DNA from: Azospirillum brasilense
Lineage (GTDB): Bacteria > Pseudomonadota > Alphaproteobacteria > Azospirillales > Azospirillaceae
Assembly: GCF_008365405.1 (NCBI RefSeq)
Contig: NZ_QOKV01000002.1
Coordinates: forward strand, 1-64,000
Direction: 5' to 3'
Length of the DNA stretch: 64,000 nucleotides
The stretch's first letter is position 1. Each line of letters starts with the position of its first letter. Below, one piece after another: positions 38,554-46,081 of the stretch. Made by a program: the position numbers and the translations under genes. The notes below the pieces were generated by a model. That model was not told the DNA's origin and searched no databases. It saw nothing but the letters and a program-made list of their open reading frames with translations.

Positions 38554-38694
38554 CCCTCTCCCGTCCCGGGAGAGGGTGGCCGCGAAGCGGTCGGGTGAGG
38601 GTACTGGCAGGGATCAGGAACGCATTCTTGCTCGACCCTCACCCTTCCCACGCTCACGCGTGGGCCCCTTCCCTCTCCCGGGGCGGGAGAGGGG
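38554..38694. repeat. GC-rich intergenic palindromic repeat, copy A
   Basis: About 140 bases bounded on both sides by CCCTCTCCCG..CGGGAGAGGG palindromes, with inner GGGTGAGGGT and ACCCTCACCC arms and a variable centre. A second copy lies at 57548-57687 with its two arm types exchanged, that is, in the opposite orientation. It separates the beta-propeller gene from the ABC ATPase gene and could fold into a large hairpin affecting that operon. Confidence 0.85.
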
Positions 38695-38728
38695 GGTGAA
38701 CAGCGGTACCCCCGGCGATGGAGACGAC

Positions 38729-39523
38729 ATGGATTGTTTCGAAACGGCGCCTCCCGAGCCGCATGCCGTTCCCGGTGACGCTGCGGCGGCCCCGGTCCTG
38801 GCGGTCGAGGGGCTGAGCCACAGCTTCGGGGCGCGAACGGCGCTGGACGGCGTGTCGTTCGGCGTTCCCGCGGGGCGGTTCACCGTGCTGCTGGGGCTCA
38901 ACGGCGCCGGGAAGACGACGCTCTTCTCCCTGATCACGCGAATCTACAACACCCGCCAGGGGAGCATCCGGATCTTCGGATTCGACATGCGCCGGCACCC
39001 GGCCCAGGCGCTGGCCCGCATCGGCGTGGTGTTCCAGCAGCCGACGCTCGACCCGGACCTGACCGTCATCCAGAACCTGCGCTACCACGGCGGGCTGCAC
39101 GGCTTGGCGCCCGCCGACATCGAGGCGCGGGCGGGCGAGGAACTGGCCCGTATCGGCTTGGCCGAGCGCGCGGACGAGCGCGTGCGCACCCTGTCCGGCG
39201 GGCAACGGCGGCGGGTGGAGATCGCCCGCGCGCTGCTCCACCGCCCGAGCCTGCTGCTTCTGGACGAACCGACCGTCGGGCTCGACATCGAGCTGCGCCG
39301 ACAGGTCCTCGACCATGTGCACGACCTCTGCCGCGAGCGGGGGCTGGCCGTGCTGTGGGCGACCCACCTGATCGACGAGGCGCGCGACGGCGACGGCGTC
39401 GTGGTCCTGCACCGCGGGCACGTTCTGGCCGCCGGGCTGGTCGAGGGGGTGTGCGCCGCCACCGGCACCGCGACCCTGGGCGACGCCTTCGCCCGGCTGA
39501 CGGCGACGGGAGGGAGGGAATGA
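38729..39523 (+). CDS. ABC transporter ATP-binding protein of the PQQ alcohol oxidation system
   Basis: 264 residues from ATG 38729. Complete ABC ATPase: Walker A GLNGAGKTTLFSLI, Q-loop VVFQQPTLDPDLTVIQNL, signature TLSGGQRRRVEIARALLHR, Walker B LLLLDEPTVGLD and H-loop WATHLIDEARDG. It belongs to the subfamily linked to PQQ-dependent alcohol dehydrogenase systems, of ABC-2 exporter type. Its stop overlaps the permease start (ATGA). Substrate unknown. Confidence 0.85.
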   Translation: MDCFETAPPEPHAVPGDAAAAPVLAVEGLSHSFGARTALDGVSFGVPAGRFTVLLGLNGAGKTTLFSLITRIYNTRQGSIRIFGFDMRRHPAQALARIGVVFQQPTLDPDLTVIQNLRYHGGLHGLAPADIEARAGEELARIGLAERADERVRTLSGGQRRRVEIARALLHRPSLLLLDEPTVGLDIELRRQVLDHVHDLCRERGLAVLWATHLIDEARDGDGVVVLHRGHVLAAGLVEGVCAATGTATLGDAFARLTATGGRE

Positions 39524-40335
39524 ACGCGACGCTCCACTGGCGTTGCCTGCGCGCGGTCATCGTCCGCGAGGGGCTGCGCTTCGTGCACCAGCGCGAGCGG
39601 TTCTTCGCCGCCCTGGTGCGGCCGCTGGTCTGGCTGGCCATCTTCGCGGTGGGCTTCCGCGCCGTGCTCGGCCTGTCGATCATCCCGCCCTACGAGACCT
39701 ACATCCTCTACGAGGATTACGTGACGCCGGGGCTGGTGGCCATGATCCAGCTGTTCAATGGAATGCAGAGTTCGCTGTCCATGGTCTACGACCGGGAGAT
39801 GGGCAGCATGAAGACCCTGCTGGTCAGCCCGCTGCCGCGCTGGTACCTGCTGGTCTGCAAGCTGCTGGCCGGTGTTCTGGTATCGATCGCCCAGGTCTAT
39901 GTCTTCCTCGCCATCGCTTGGTTCTGGGGCGTCCAGCCGCCGGAACTCGGCTATCTCACGGTGCTGCCGGCCCTGGTGCTGAGCGGGCTGATGCTGGGCG
40001 CGCTCGGCCTTCTGCTATCCTCCTTCATCCGGCAGCTGGAGAATTTCGCGGGCGTGATGAACTTCGTCATCTTCCCGATGTTCTTCGCCTCTTCGGCACT
40101 CTACCCGCTGTGGCGCATCCGCGAGGGCAGCCCGACGCTCGCCTGGATCGCCGGGGTCAACCCCTTCACGCAGGCTGTCGAGCTGATCCGCTTCGCTCTG
40201 TATCTGCAATTCAACGGCACGGCGTTCCTGGCCGTCGCCGCGTGCCTCGCGCTGTTCCTGGGGGCGGCGATCCTCGCCTACGATCCCGGGCGGGGCTTCT
40301 GGGCGCGCCGCGGCGGGCCGGCGGAACAGGGGTGA
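39520..40335 (+). CDS. ABC-2 type permease of the PQQ alcohol oxidation system (PedC-like)
   Basis: 271 residues with about six membrane segments (for example PLVWLAIFAVGFRAVLGL, LLAGVLVSIAQVYVFLAIAW, LVLSGLMLGALGLLL, FLAVAACLALFLGAAILAY) and the ABC-2 segment MQSSLSMVYDREMGSMKTLL. AGGGAGGGA precedes ATG 39520. It pairs with the ATPase at 38729. PedC-type permeases occur with PQQ ethanol or methanol dehydrogenases, probably exporting or positioning a component for periplasmic oxidation. Confidence 0.84.
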   Translation: MNATLHWRCLRAVIVREGLRFVHQRERFFAALVRPLVWLAIFAVGFRAVLGLSIIPPYETYILYEDYVTPGLVAMIQLFNGMQSSLSMVYDREMGSMKTLLVSPLPRWYLLVCKLLAGVLVSIAQVYVFLAIAWFWGVQPPELGYLTVLPALVLSGLMLGALGLLLSSFIRQLENFAGVMNFVIFPMFFASSALYPLWRIREGSPTLAWIAGVNPFTQAVELIRFALYLQFNGTAFLAVAACLALFLGAAILAYDPGRGFWARRGGPAEQG

Positions 40336-40429
40336 CAAGACGGGCGGAACCGCCCCCGGCGACCTACGGTTGATGGAGCAGACGACCGTCCGGTCATCCC
40401 GCCGGGCGGGCTCAGGTGGAGGAAACGTC

Positions 40430-40612
40430 ATGACGGGAAATTCGGACAAGACTCAGGACCAGCCGCGCGGCGAGAAGAGCGTTCTCGGCAGCGAGCAGGA
40501 ATTCAAGAAGGACGAACCGCAGGACGCCGGGCGGGACGAACGGGCGAAGGAGGACATCGGCCGCATGGGCGAAGCGTCCCGCCAGAACCGCAGCACGAAA
40601 GACGCGGGTTAG
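40430..40612 (+). CDS. Small hydrophilic protein of unknown function
   Basis: 60 residues starting MTGNSDKTQDQPRGEK, with AGGTGGAGGAAA upstream of ATG 40430, a convincing ribosome-binding site. The sequence is highly charged (Lys, Asp, Glu, Gln, Arg), lacks Cys, membrane segments or a signal peptide, and is probably disordered, like small stress-related hydrophilic proteins. It stands alone after the ABC permease. No function can be given. Confidence 0.55.
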   Translation: MTGNSDKTQDQPRGEKSVLGSEQEFKKDEPQDAGRDERAKEDIGRMGEASRQNRSTKDAG

Positions 40613-40664
40613 CAGCGCCCGATCTTTCCCAGATTCGTCCAACATCATGCCGAAGGACAGGTCC

Positions 40665-41069
40665 ATGAAACAACTGCACATCCTGGCCGGTGCGTCTCTG
40701 CTGGCCTTTGCGTCGGCCGCGGCGGCGGTTCCGGCGTCGGCCCAAACCACGGGCGGCGCGATGCCTCAAGGCTCCGGAAGCCAAAGCTCCAGCCCATCGA
40801 CCGGCGCTCTGCCGGACAACTCCCTGGCCGGGCAGCGGCAGGGCACCGTCGGCGGCGGGGTCACTCAAGGCGGCGGACAAAGCGGCACCTCCGGCTCCAC
40901 GACGCCCGATTCTTCGGCGTCCGGTGCGTCCGGCGGTTCCACGAGCGGCACCGGCGCACTGCCGGACAACTCCCTGGCCGGACAGCGGCAGGGCACCATC
41001 GGTGGCGGCTCGGTGTCGCAGGGCGGCAATACCACATCCGAACCGCCGAAGCAGGGCTCCGGACAGTAG
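40665..41069 (+). CDS. Small exported low-complexity protein with a duplicated motif
   Basis: 134 residues from ATG 40665 (MKQLHILAG). Signal peptide to about PASAQ. The mature part is Gly/Ser/Thr/Gln-rich with two copies of GALPDNSLAGQRQGT followed by a Gly run, about 45 residues apart. Likely a disordered periplasmic or surface peptide. It converges on mfnB with only 12 bases between stops. Function unknown. Confidence 0.6.
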   Translation: MKQLHILAGASLLAFASAAAAVPASAQTTGGAMPQGSGSQSSSPSTGALPDNSLAGQRQGTVGGGVTQGGGQSGTSGSTTPDSSASGASGGSTSGTGALPDNSLAGQRQGTIGGGSVSQGGNTTSEPPKQGSGQ

Positions 41070-41081
41070 AGCCCTGTAAGG

Positions 41082-41786
41082 TCAACCGTTGACGGGGTGA
41101 CTCGGGACGGCGTCGCGGACCGCCGCCAGCGCGGTCGGGTCCATGGCGCCGCCCCGGTTTCCTTCAGCGCACAGGGCCGTGCGGAAACCCAGATAATCGG
41201 GCGCGAGCGGCAACAGTAACGGAACGTCCTCAAGGCTCAGCGAGCCGGCAAGACCGGTGAGCAGGCCGTAACCGCCCGCCTGTGCCAGGAAGCGCGCCAG
41301 TTCGTCCTTCGTCTTGTGACGCAGCAACCCGCCGGAGCCTTTTCCCGCGGTGTCGAGCATGGCTCCGGCGAAGCCGGCTTTTGCGATATCGGGAAGCAGA
41401 GTGCCGGGGTCGGTCCAAAGATCGGCGAACAGCACGGCGACGATGCGGGTGCCCCGCCGGGCCGCCGGCGCCAATGCCTCGACGCAGCCCGCGGGATCGC
41501 CGGACGGAAACAGGCCGATCTTCACGTAATCGACGCCGCAGGCCCAGGTTTCGGCCACGCGCCCTGCCATGGCGGCGTGGTCCATCGGCAGGTCGCCCAC
41601 GGTGGCGCTCAGCGGCGCGCGGACGGGCCATTGGCGGGCCGTATCGACGGCGCGGACGATGTCGTCCAGCGGCCATGCCCCGAGTGCACCCGTTTTCGGG
41701 TCCTTCAAATCCAGAATGTCCGCACCACCCCGTGCGGCGAGCGTCAGTTCCTCCAGGGACGCGACGCTGGCGAGCAGCCGGGTCAT
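41082..41786 (-). CDS. mfnB: (5-formylfuran-3-yl)methyl phosphate synthase
   Basis: 234 residues of the MfnB family. In archaea it makes the furan ring of methanofuran from two glyceraldehyde 3-phosphates. Catalytic lysines sit in the expected places: ADILDLKDPKTGALGA, VDYVKIGLFPSG and MLDTAGKGSGGLL. ATG 41786 overlaps the stop of the DUF447 gene. It is the last gene of the leftward operon 44790-41082, which also holds the kinase for the next furan intermediates. Confidence 0.88.
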   Translation of the reverse strand: MTRLLASVASLEELTLAARGGADILDLKDPKTGALGAWPLDDIVRAVDTARQWPVRAPLSATVGDLPMDHAAMAGRVAETWACGVDYVKIGLFPSGDPAGCVEALAPAARRGTRIVAVLFADLWTDPGTLLPDIAKAGFAGAMLDTAGKGSGGLLRHKTKDELARFLAQAGGYGLLTGLAGSLSLEDVPLLLPLAPDYLGFRTALCAEGNRGGAMDPTALAAVRDAVPSHPVNG

Positions 41787-42361
41787 GGTGCCTTCTCCCC
41801 GCTCGCCCGGTGTTCGGCGATGCGGTCGAGCAGCCAGCCCCACGCCTCCAGCTCCACGGGACCGGAGGTCTTGCCGATGGCGATGGACAGATAGTCGATT
41901 TCGCGGTCGATCTTCTCGGGCGGCAGGAGATGCAGGCGGCTGACCAGGATCGCCCCCTCCACCACGGCGGCCTGCGCCCGGTTGAAGCCGCGGAAGGGGC
42001 GGTGGGTGACGAGATGCAGCGGGCGACAGTCCAGGCGCGGGCGCACGCCGTCATCCTCCACCGCGGCCACCTCCACCTCCTCGTGCGCCAGCGCCCCGGC
42101 GAGCACCGCGCCGCGGATGCGCTCCGCCGGGACGGTCGGCCAGTCGCGCCGCCTCCCGGTGACGCAGCCGGCGAACACCCGGACGTCGTCGGTGAAGTTC
42201 ACCACCGCGCAGCGCGTGGCGAGCAGGTTGTCGAGCGTGCGCGACGGGCGGAAGGGGGCCAGGACATAGCCGGTCTCGGTCACCGTGGCGCCCATGGGGG
42301 CGACGTGGACGTTGCCCGCCGCGTCGCAGCTGGTGATGATGGTTTCGCGGATGAAGGTCAC
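41783..42361 (-). CDS. DUF447 family flavin-binding-like protein of the H4MPT cluster
   Basis: 192 residues starting at GTG 42361 (VTFIRETIITSCDA), whose codon overlaps the upstream stop (GTGA). Segments such as GNVHVAPMGATVTETGYVLA and CRPLHLVTHRPFRGFNRAQ fit the DUF447 family, an FMN-binding split-barrel-like fold found in methanogens and in methylotroph H4MPT clusters. Reaction unknown; a redox step in cofactor synthesis or maintenance is plausible. Confidence 0.82.
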   Translation of the reverse strand: MTFIRETIITSCDAAGNVHVAPMGATVTETGYVLAPFRPSRTLDNLLATRCAVVNFTDDVRVFAGCVTGRRRDWPTVPAERIRGAVLAGALAHEEVEVAAVEDDGVRPRLDCRPLHLVTHRPFRGFNRAQAAVVEGAILVSRLHLLPPEKIDREIDYLSIAIGKTSGPVELEAWGWLLDRIAEHRASGEKAP

Positions 42362-43731
42362 GTCCCGCGCCCTCCGGTGCCGTCCGGCGCGTCCACCGCC
42401 ACGCCCCAGCGCAATTCGTTGTCCTGGCTGTAGCGCTTGCCGAGCTGCCAAGCGATCTGAGCGCGCGCCAGTTCCGCCCCGAGATAGAAGGCGTGCCCCA
42501 TGTCGGTGCGAGGGTCGATGTGCGGGAGCAGGGCGAAGGGATCGCCGGCCACATGGTGCCCATCGCGGTTGTAGAGATGGAGGCCCCGCTCCGTCACCTC
42601 GATCCGGTAGTTCGGGTCGCGGATACGGGCGGCGAGGTCGGCCACCTGCTCCGGCGTGCTGGTGAAGGGCTTGCGGTCGCGCAGGCAGAGCAGGGCGTCG
42701 CCGAAATTGCGGGGCAGGGCGCCGGCCTCCGCGGCGGCGAAGAACTGGCGACGCGCCGCGTCGAACTCGCGGATGGTCCGGCGGCAATGGGGGCTGACCT
42801 GCACCGTCAGGATGTGGTCGATGCGCAGCTCGGAGACGATCCCCATCAGCAGCGCGGTCATCCCCGGCGTGTCGGCGTCGGTCAGCTCGGTGACGTTGCC
42901 GACGCCCATCAGGATTTCCAGGTCGGGATGGCGCGCCCGGACCTCGCGGTAGCGGAGCAGGGAGTCGGTAAAGCCATGGTGGATCGGCTCCAGGATCGGG
43001 TCGGCGATGCAGCGCCGCCCTGCGCCGCGGATGGTGTCCAGCGCCCGGTCGAGCGACGGCAGATCGCCCGGCGTGGTGGGGATGACGACGGGCACCGCGT
43101 CGGTCTCGCGGGCGACCCAGGCGGTTTCCTCGGTCAGGCTGAGCAGGTAGGAGGCTCCGGCCGACGCCCCGCGCAGCAACTCCCTGGGGTCGAGGGAATC
43201 GACGCTGACCGTGTGACCGGCCGCGCGCAGCGCCGTCACCGCCTCTTCCAGATGGGGGAAGGGGTGGTCGGGCAGTCCGCCGAGGTCGATCACGTCGGCC
43301 CCGTCCGCCGCGAAGCGGGCGGCGCGCTCCAGGATGGCCGGCACGCCGAGCAGCGGCGCCTCGACGATCTCGGCGAAGATCCTGGTGCGGTAGCGGCTGA
43401 GATCGAGCGGGGCGGCCTGACGCCGGAAATGCTGGGGCAGATCATCCAACTCGTCGGGACCGCGCTCGAAGGGCACGCCGAAATGGGCGGACAGCCGGTC
43501 GAGGTCGCCGCGGAATCGCCCCGGCAGCAGGACGAGGTCGGCCCCCTCGGTCGAGGCGAGGCGGCGCAGCACGATCTCCGTCGTCGCCAGCGCCGCGACC
43601 TTGATGCCGAGATTGACCACGGTGGTCCGGAACTCCAGCGGCTCCAGCGCGGCGAGCACACGGCGCAGGCGCGGTTCGGCCAGTGCGCCGGTCAGGAACA
43701 GGATGTGCTTGGGGCGCTCAGCCATCGGCAT
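42358..43731 (-). CDS. Dihydropteroate synthase-related protein for methanopterin synthesis
   Basis: 457 residues. An N-terminal domain of about 150 residues (HILFLTGALAEPRLRRVLAA, ADLVLLPGRFRGDLDRLSAH) precedes a dihydropteroate-synthase-like TIM barrel (GADVIDLGGLPDHPFPHLEE, CIADPILEPIHHGFTDSLLR, ILMGVGNVTELTDADTPGM). Archaeal relatives join the pterin to the RFAP-derived aminobenzene moiety, making this the counterpart of folate DHPS in the H4MPT route. It overlaps both neighbours. The specific reaction follows from family and from mptG in the same island. Confidence 0.83.
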   Translation of the reverse strand: MPMAERPKHILFLTGALAEPRLRRVLAALEPLEFRTTVVNLGIKVAALATTEIVLRRLASTEGADLVLLPGRFRGDLDRLSAHFGVPFERGPDELDDLPQHFRRQAAPLDLSRYRTRIFAEIVEAPLLGVPAILERAARFAADGADVIDLGGLPDHPFPHLEEAVTALRAAGHTVSVDSLDPRELLRGASAGASYLLSLTEETAWVARETDAVPVVIPTTPGDLPSLDRALDTIRGAGRRCIADPILEPIHHGFTDSLLRYREVRARHPDLEILMGVGNVTELTDADTPGMTALLMGIVSELRIDHILTVQVSPHCRRTIREFDAARRQFFAAAEAGALPRNFGDALLCLRDRKPFTSTPEQVADLAARIRDPNYRIEVTERGLHLYNRDGHHVAGDPFALLPHIDPRTDMGHAFYLGAELARAQIAWQLGKRYSQDNELRWGVAVDAPDGTGGRGT

Positions 43732-44359
43732 CCTGTTGATCGACGGGCAGGGTAAGGTGGGTGCCGCACGGGTTGCCTTGGTCCAGCGCCTTGGCGAAGC
43801 GCCGGTGGTCGTCCCGCGACACGCACCAGACGGCCCCGCCGTAGCGCGCCATGCGGTCCGGCAAGGCCGGATCGACGATGCCCTCTGTTACGAACTGCGT
43901 CACGGGGGCGACGGCGTCCGGCAATGGAGCGGACTTGACGAGGACCGCGCAGGTGGCGCCGAGCGCACCGGCCAGCCAGACCGCCAGACTGTCGGACGTG
44001 ACGTCCCAGCTCTCCGCCACGTCGGCGCTGTCCGCCAGGGGAAGCGGCATCCAAACGGTCGGGCTCGGCCGGCCGCGCAGGTCGGCGAGGCTGCGGGCGG
44101 GTGTCAGCCGCGGCTCCAGGTCGGCCAAGGCGGTTCCGTACTGTTCCATGGCGAGCAGGGCCATGCGGTGCGCGGCGCGGTCGCCGAAGCCGAGCGCCGA
44201 CTGAGCGTCGCGGACGGCGTCGGCAAAGGGACCACCGCCGGGGACGATCACGACACGCAGGCGCCGCGCCGCGGCCAGGATCTCCAGCCAGCTTCGCAGT
44301 TCAGGGGCGCGCCACAGGCTGCCGCCCAGCTTCACGACCCACAGTGGCGCGCTGCTCAT
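43718..44359 (-). CDS. mfnE: Amino acid kinase family protein, furan phosphate kinase-like (MfnE-like)
   Basis: 213 residues with the amino-acid kinase fold: LWVVKLGGSLWRAPELRSWL at the N-terminus and RVVIVPGGGPFADAVRDAQS next, followed by WDVTSDSLAVWLAGALGA. The archaeal MfnE phosphorylates the aminomethyl-furan phosphate made from the MfnB product, and mfnB is in the same operon. ATG 44359 overlaps the FolB-like stop. Function inferred from family and neighbours. Confidence 0.8.
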   Translation of the reverse strand: MSSAPLWVVKLGGSLWRAPELRSWLEILAAARRLRVVIVPGGGPFADAVRDAQSALGFGDRAAHRMALLAMEQYGTALADLEPRLTPARSLADLRGRPSPTVWMPLPLADSADVAESWDVTSDSLAVWLAGALGATCAVLVKSAPLPDAVAPVTQFVTEGIVDPALPDRMARYGGAVWCVSRDDHRRFAKALDQGNPCGTHLTLPVDQQDADG

Positions 44360-44790
44360 GATCCCGTTTGCGCTCCCTCGGGGCGGGTGCGCTCGATCAC
44401 CACGCCGACGCCGCCGGATTCCGGAACGACGTCCAGCTTCTCCACCTGCACCCGCGCGCGGGTCACATCCGGGTTGGAGAAGCACAGGGCGAGAATCCGG
44501 TCACCGAGCGTCTCGACGAGGTTCACATGGGCGCCGTCGCGCAGAGCGCGGATGCCGTCGATCAGGAAGTCGTAGGACAGCACCTCGTCCAGGCTGTCGG
44601 TCATCGGCCGGTCGGGCCAGGGCAGCGTCAGCGAGACGTTGATCCGGACGCGCTGCGTGCGCTCCTTCTCCTGGTCCCAGACGCCGATCCGGAACTGGTC
44701 CACATAATCGCGCAGCGTGATGTCGTAGTACCGGACGCGGCTCGCCGCCGGGCGGTACGGCACATAGGAGAGCAAAGCGTCGTCGGCCAA
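44356..44790 (-). CDS. Dihydroneopterin aldolase (FolB)-like protein
   Basis: 144 residues of the T-fold. YDITLRDYVDQFRIGVWDQE and the following VRINVSLTLPWPD correspond to the FolB core, and NLVETLGDRILALCF to the conserved Glu-containing helix. FolB trims dihydroneopterin to 6-hydroxymethylpterin, needed for both folate and methanopterin. As first gene of an operon of methanopterin and methanofuran genes it probably feeds the DHPS-like enzyme at 42358-43731. Confidence 0.82.
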   Translation of the reverse strand: MADDALLSYVPYRPAASRVRYYDITLRDYVDQFRIGVWDQEKERTQRVRINVSLTLPWPDRPMTDSLDEVLSYDFLIDGIRALRDGAHVNLVETLGDRILALCFSNPDVTRARVQVEKLDVVPESGGVGVVIERTRPEGAQTGS

Positions 44791-44853
44791 GCGATCCTCC
44801 TCCCCGTGTCGGACGAAGGTTGGCTCCCCCGCCTCGGATGTCGTCAGGGTTCG

Positions 44854-45387
44854 TCACCGGTTGGACGGCGGTGCGGCCAGCAGGCGGTGACGCAGCAGCC
44901 AGTCGACGCCGCGCCGCCATGACCGCTCGTTGTCGCCGCGGATGTCCGCGTTCGCGACGGCGATGACCTCGCCGTCTCCGGTACCGTCTCCGGTACCGTC
45001 TCCGGTGCGGCGCATTATAATCTGCATGTTGAGGATCAGCGTGCTGATCTTATGGATGAAACCCGTCACCACGATGTCCGCGCCGGCCCGGCGCCCGAGG
45101 TCGCGTTCGCAGCCGTTGCACCGATAGAGCGACGCCGGCACCTCCGCGGCGACGGCGCTGTCACGAACGCCGGTCACCGCGTAACCGCCGTCCTTCAGCC
45201 CGTCGCGCAGCAGCGCCGTAACTCGCTCCAGCCGTCCGGCATGATCCGGATCAGGGGCCTCCCGGCTGGTATCGACCAGTTCCAGATCGAAGACCAGAAC
45301 CTTGGCCGGAGCCTGCGCCGCCGCCGGGACCGCACCGTTCAGCAGCAGGAACAGGAGCGCCGTCGCGGCGAATTCCGTCGGCCTCAT
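44854..45387 (-). CDS. Exported DUF2380/DUF3280-like protein of the methanol oxidation cluster
   Basis: About 177 residues from ATG 45387 (MRPTEFAATALLFLLL), chosen because it begins the signal peptide; earlier starts would run into the divergent gene at 45437. The mature part starts near AQAPAKVLVFDLELVDTSRE, typical of this DUF family, with a CNGCERDLGRRAGADIVVTG segment. A 12-base tandem unit at 44972-45007 repeated three times adds a (T)GDG repeat. Such proteins recur in XoxF-type clusters; their role is unknown. Confidence 0.68.
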   Translation of the reverse strand: MRPTEFAATALLFLLLNGAVPAAAQAPAKVLVFDLELVDTSREAPDPDHAGRLERVTALLRDGLKDGGYAVTGVRDSAVAAEVPASLYRCNGCERDLGRRAGADIVVTGFIHKISTLILNMQIIMRRTGDGTGDGTGDGEVIAVANADIRGDNERSWRRGVDWLLRHRLLAAPPSNR

Positions 45388-45436
45388 CCGAATGCGTGGA
45401 TGGGCAAGGGTGCCCGATATCCGGCAGACTCTCGTC

Positions 45437-46066
45437 ATGCGTCACCGCTCCGCTGTCCTTGCCGTCGCGTTGCTCACCCTGGCGTCTGTCCCGGCGGTGT
45501 CCGTCCCGGCGGGAGCGGCCGGGAGCGATCCGGACTGGCCCTGCGTTCAGATCCTCGTGCCGACCCTGTCGTCCGGCCAGATCTGGCCCGGCGATCCCAT
45601 CGAGGGGAAGGAAGGCGACTGGCGCGACATTCCCGGCACCGAACCGGTCCTGAAGCAGCTTCTCGACCGCCGGCTCGCTCCGGAGCAGGAGCAGGCGGCG
45701 ATCGACCGCTTCGCCGACCAGTTGGAGGCAAACGGCGCGGCGGCGGAGCGCAACGCCGCCCTCACCGCCCTGTTTGCCGGTGCCTTCGACGCGCTCAACC
45801 AGGAGCGCGGCCAAGCCATTTCGGCCATCAAGCGCTACGCCCACCAGCAGCGCGTCCTGCTCGACAGCATCGACGCGGCGCTCGCCCGTCTCCAGGCGCT
45901 TCCCGCCGACGCCCCCGAGGCGACGGCCCTGCGCGAGGAGATCGCGTGGCGGCGGCGCATCCTCGACGAGCGGCGGCGCAATCAGACGGCGCTGTGCGAG
46001 CAGCCGGTCCAGTTCGAACAGAAGGCCGGCCGCATCGCCCGGGACATCGCCGCCCGCCTGGACTGA
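45437..46066 (+). CDS. Exported protein of unknown function in the xox cluster
   Basis: 209 residues from ATG 45437 with a signal peptide ending near GAAGS. The mature N-terminus DPDWPCVQILVPTLSSGQIW followed by GDPIEGKEGDW is characteristic of a conserved family next to methanol dehydrogenase genes. The C-terminal half is Ala/Arg/Glu-rich and alpha-helical, probably coiled coil (AISAIKRYAHQQRVLLDSID). Only two mature Cys are present. It is divergent from the DUF gene by 49 bases and convergent with xoxJ by 15. No activity can be assigned. Confidence 0.65.
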   Translation: MRHRSAVLAVALLTLASVPAVSVPAGAAGSDPDWPCVQILVPTLSSGQIWPGDPIEGKEGDWRDIPGTEPVLKQLLDRRLAPEQEQAAIDRFADQLEANGAAAERNAALTALFAGAFDALNQERGQAISAIKRYAHQQRVLLDSIDAALARLQALPADAPEATALREEIAWRRRILDERRRNQTALCEQPVQFEQKAGRIARDIAARLD

Positions 46067-46081
46067 GGCGAGCGGGTTCGA

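Noticed and set aside
38554..38694. Possible CRISPR or tRNA-like structure in the GC-rich palindromes
   Set aside because: There are only two palindromic arms with a variable centre, no regular spacers and no tRNA consensus; it is a dispersed intergenic repeat present again at 57548-57687.
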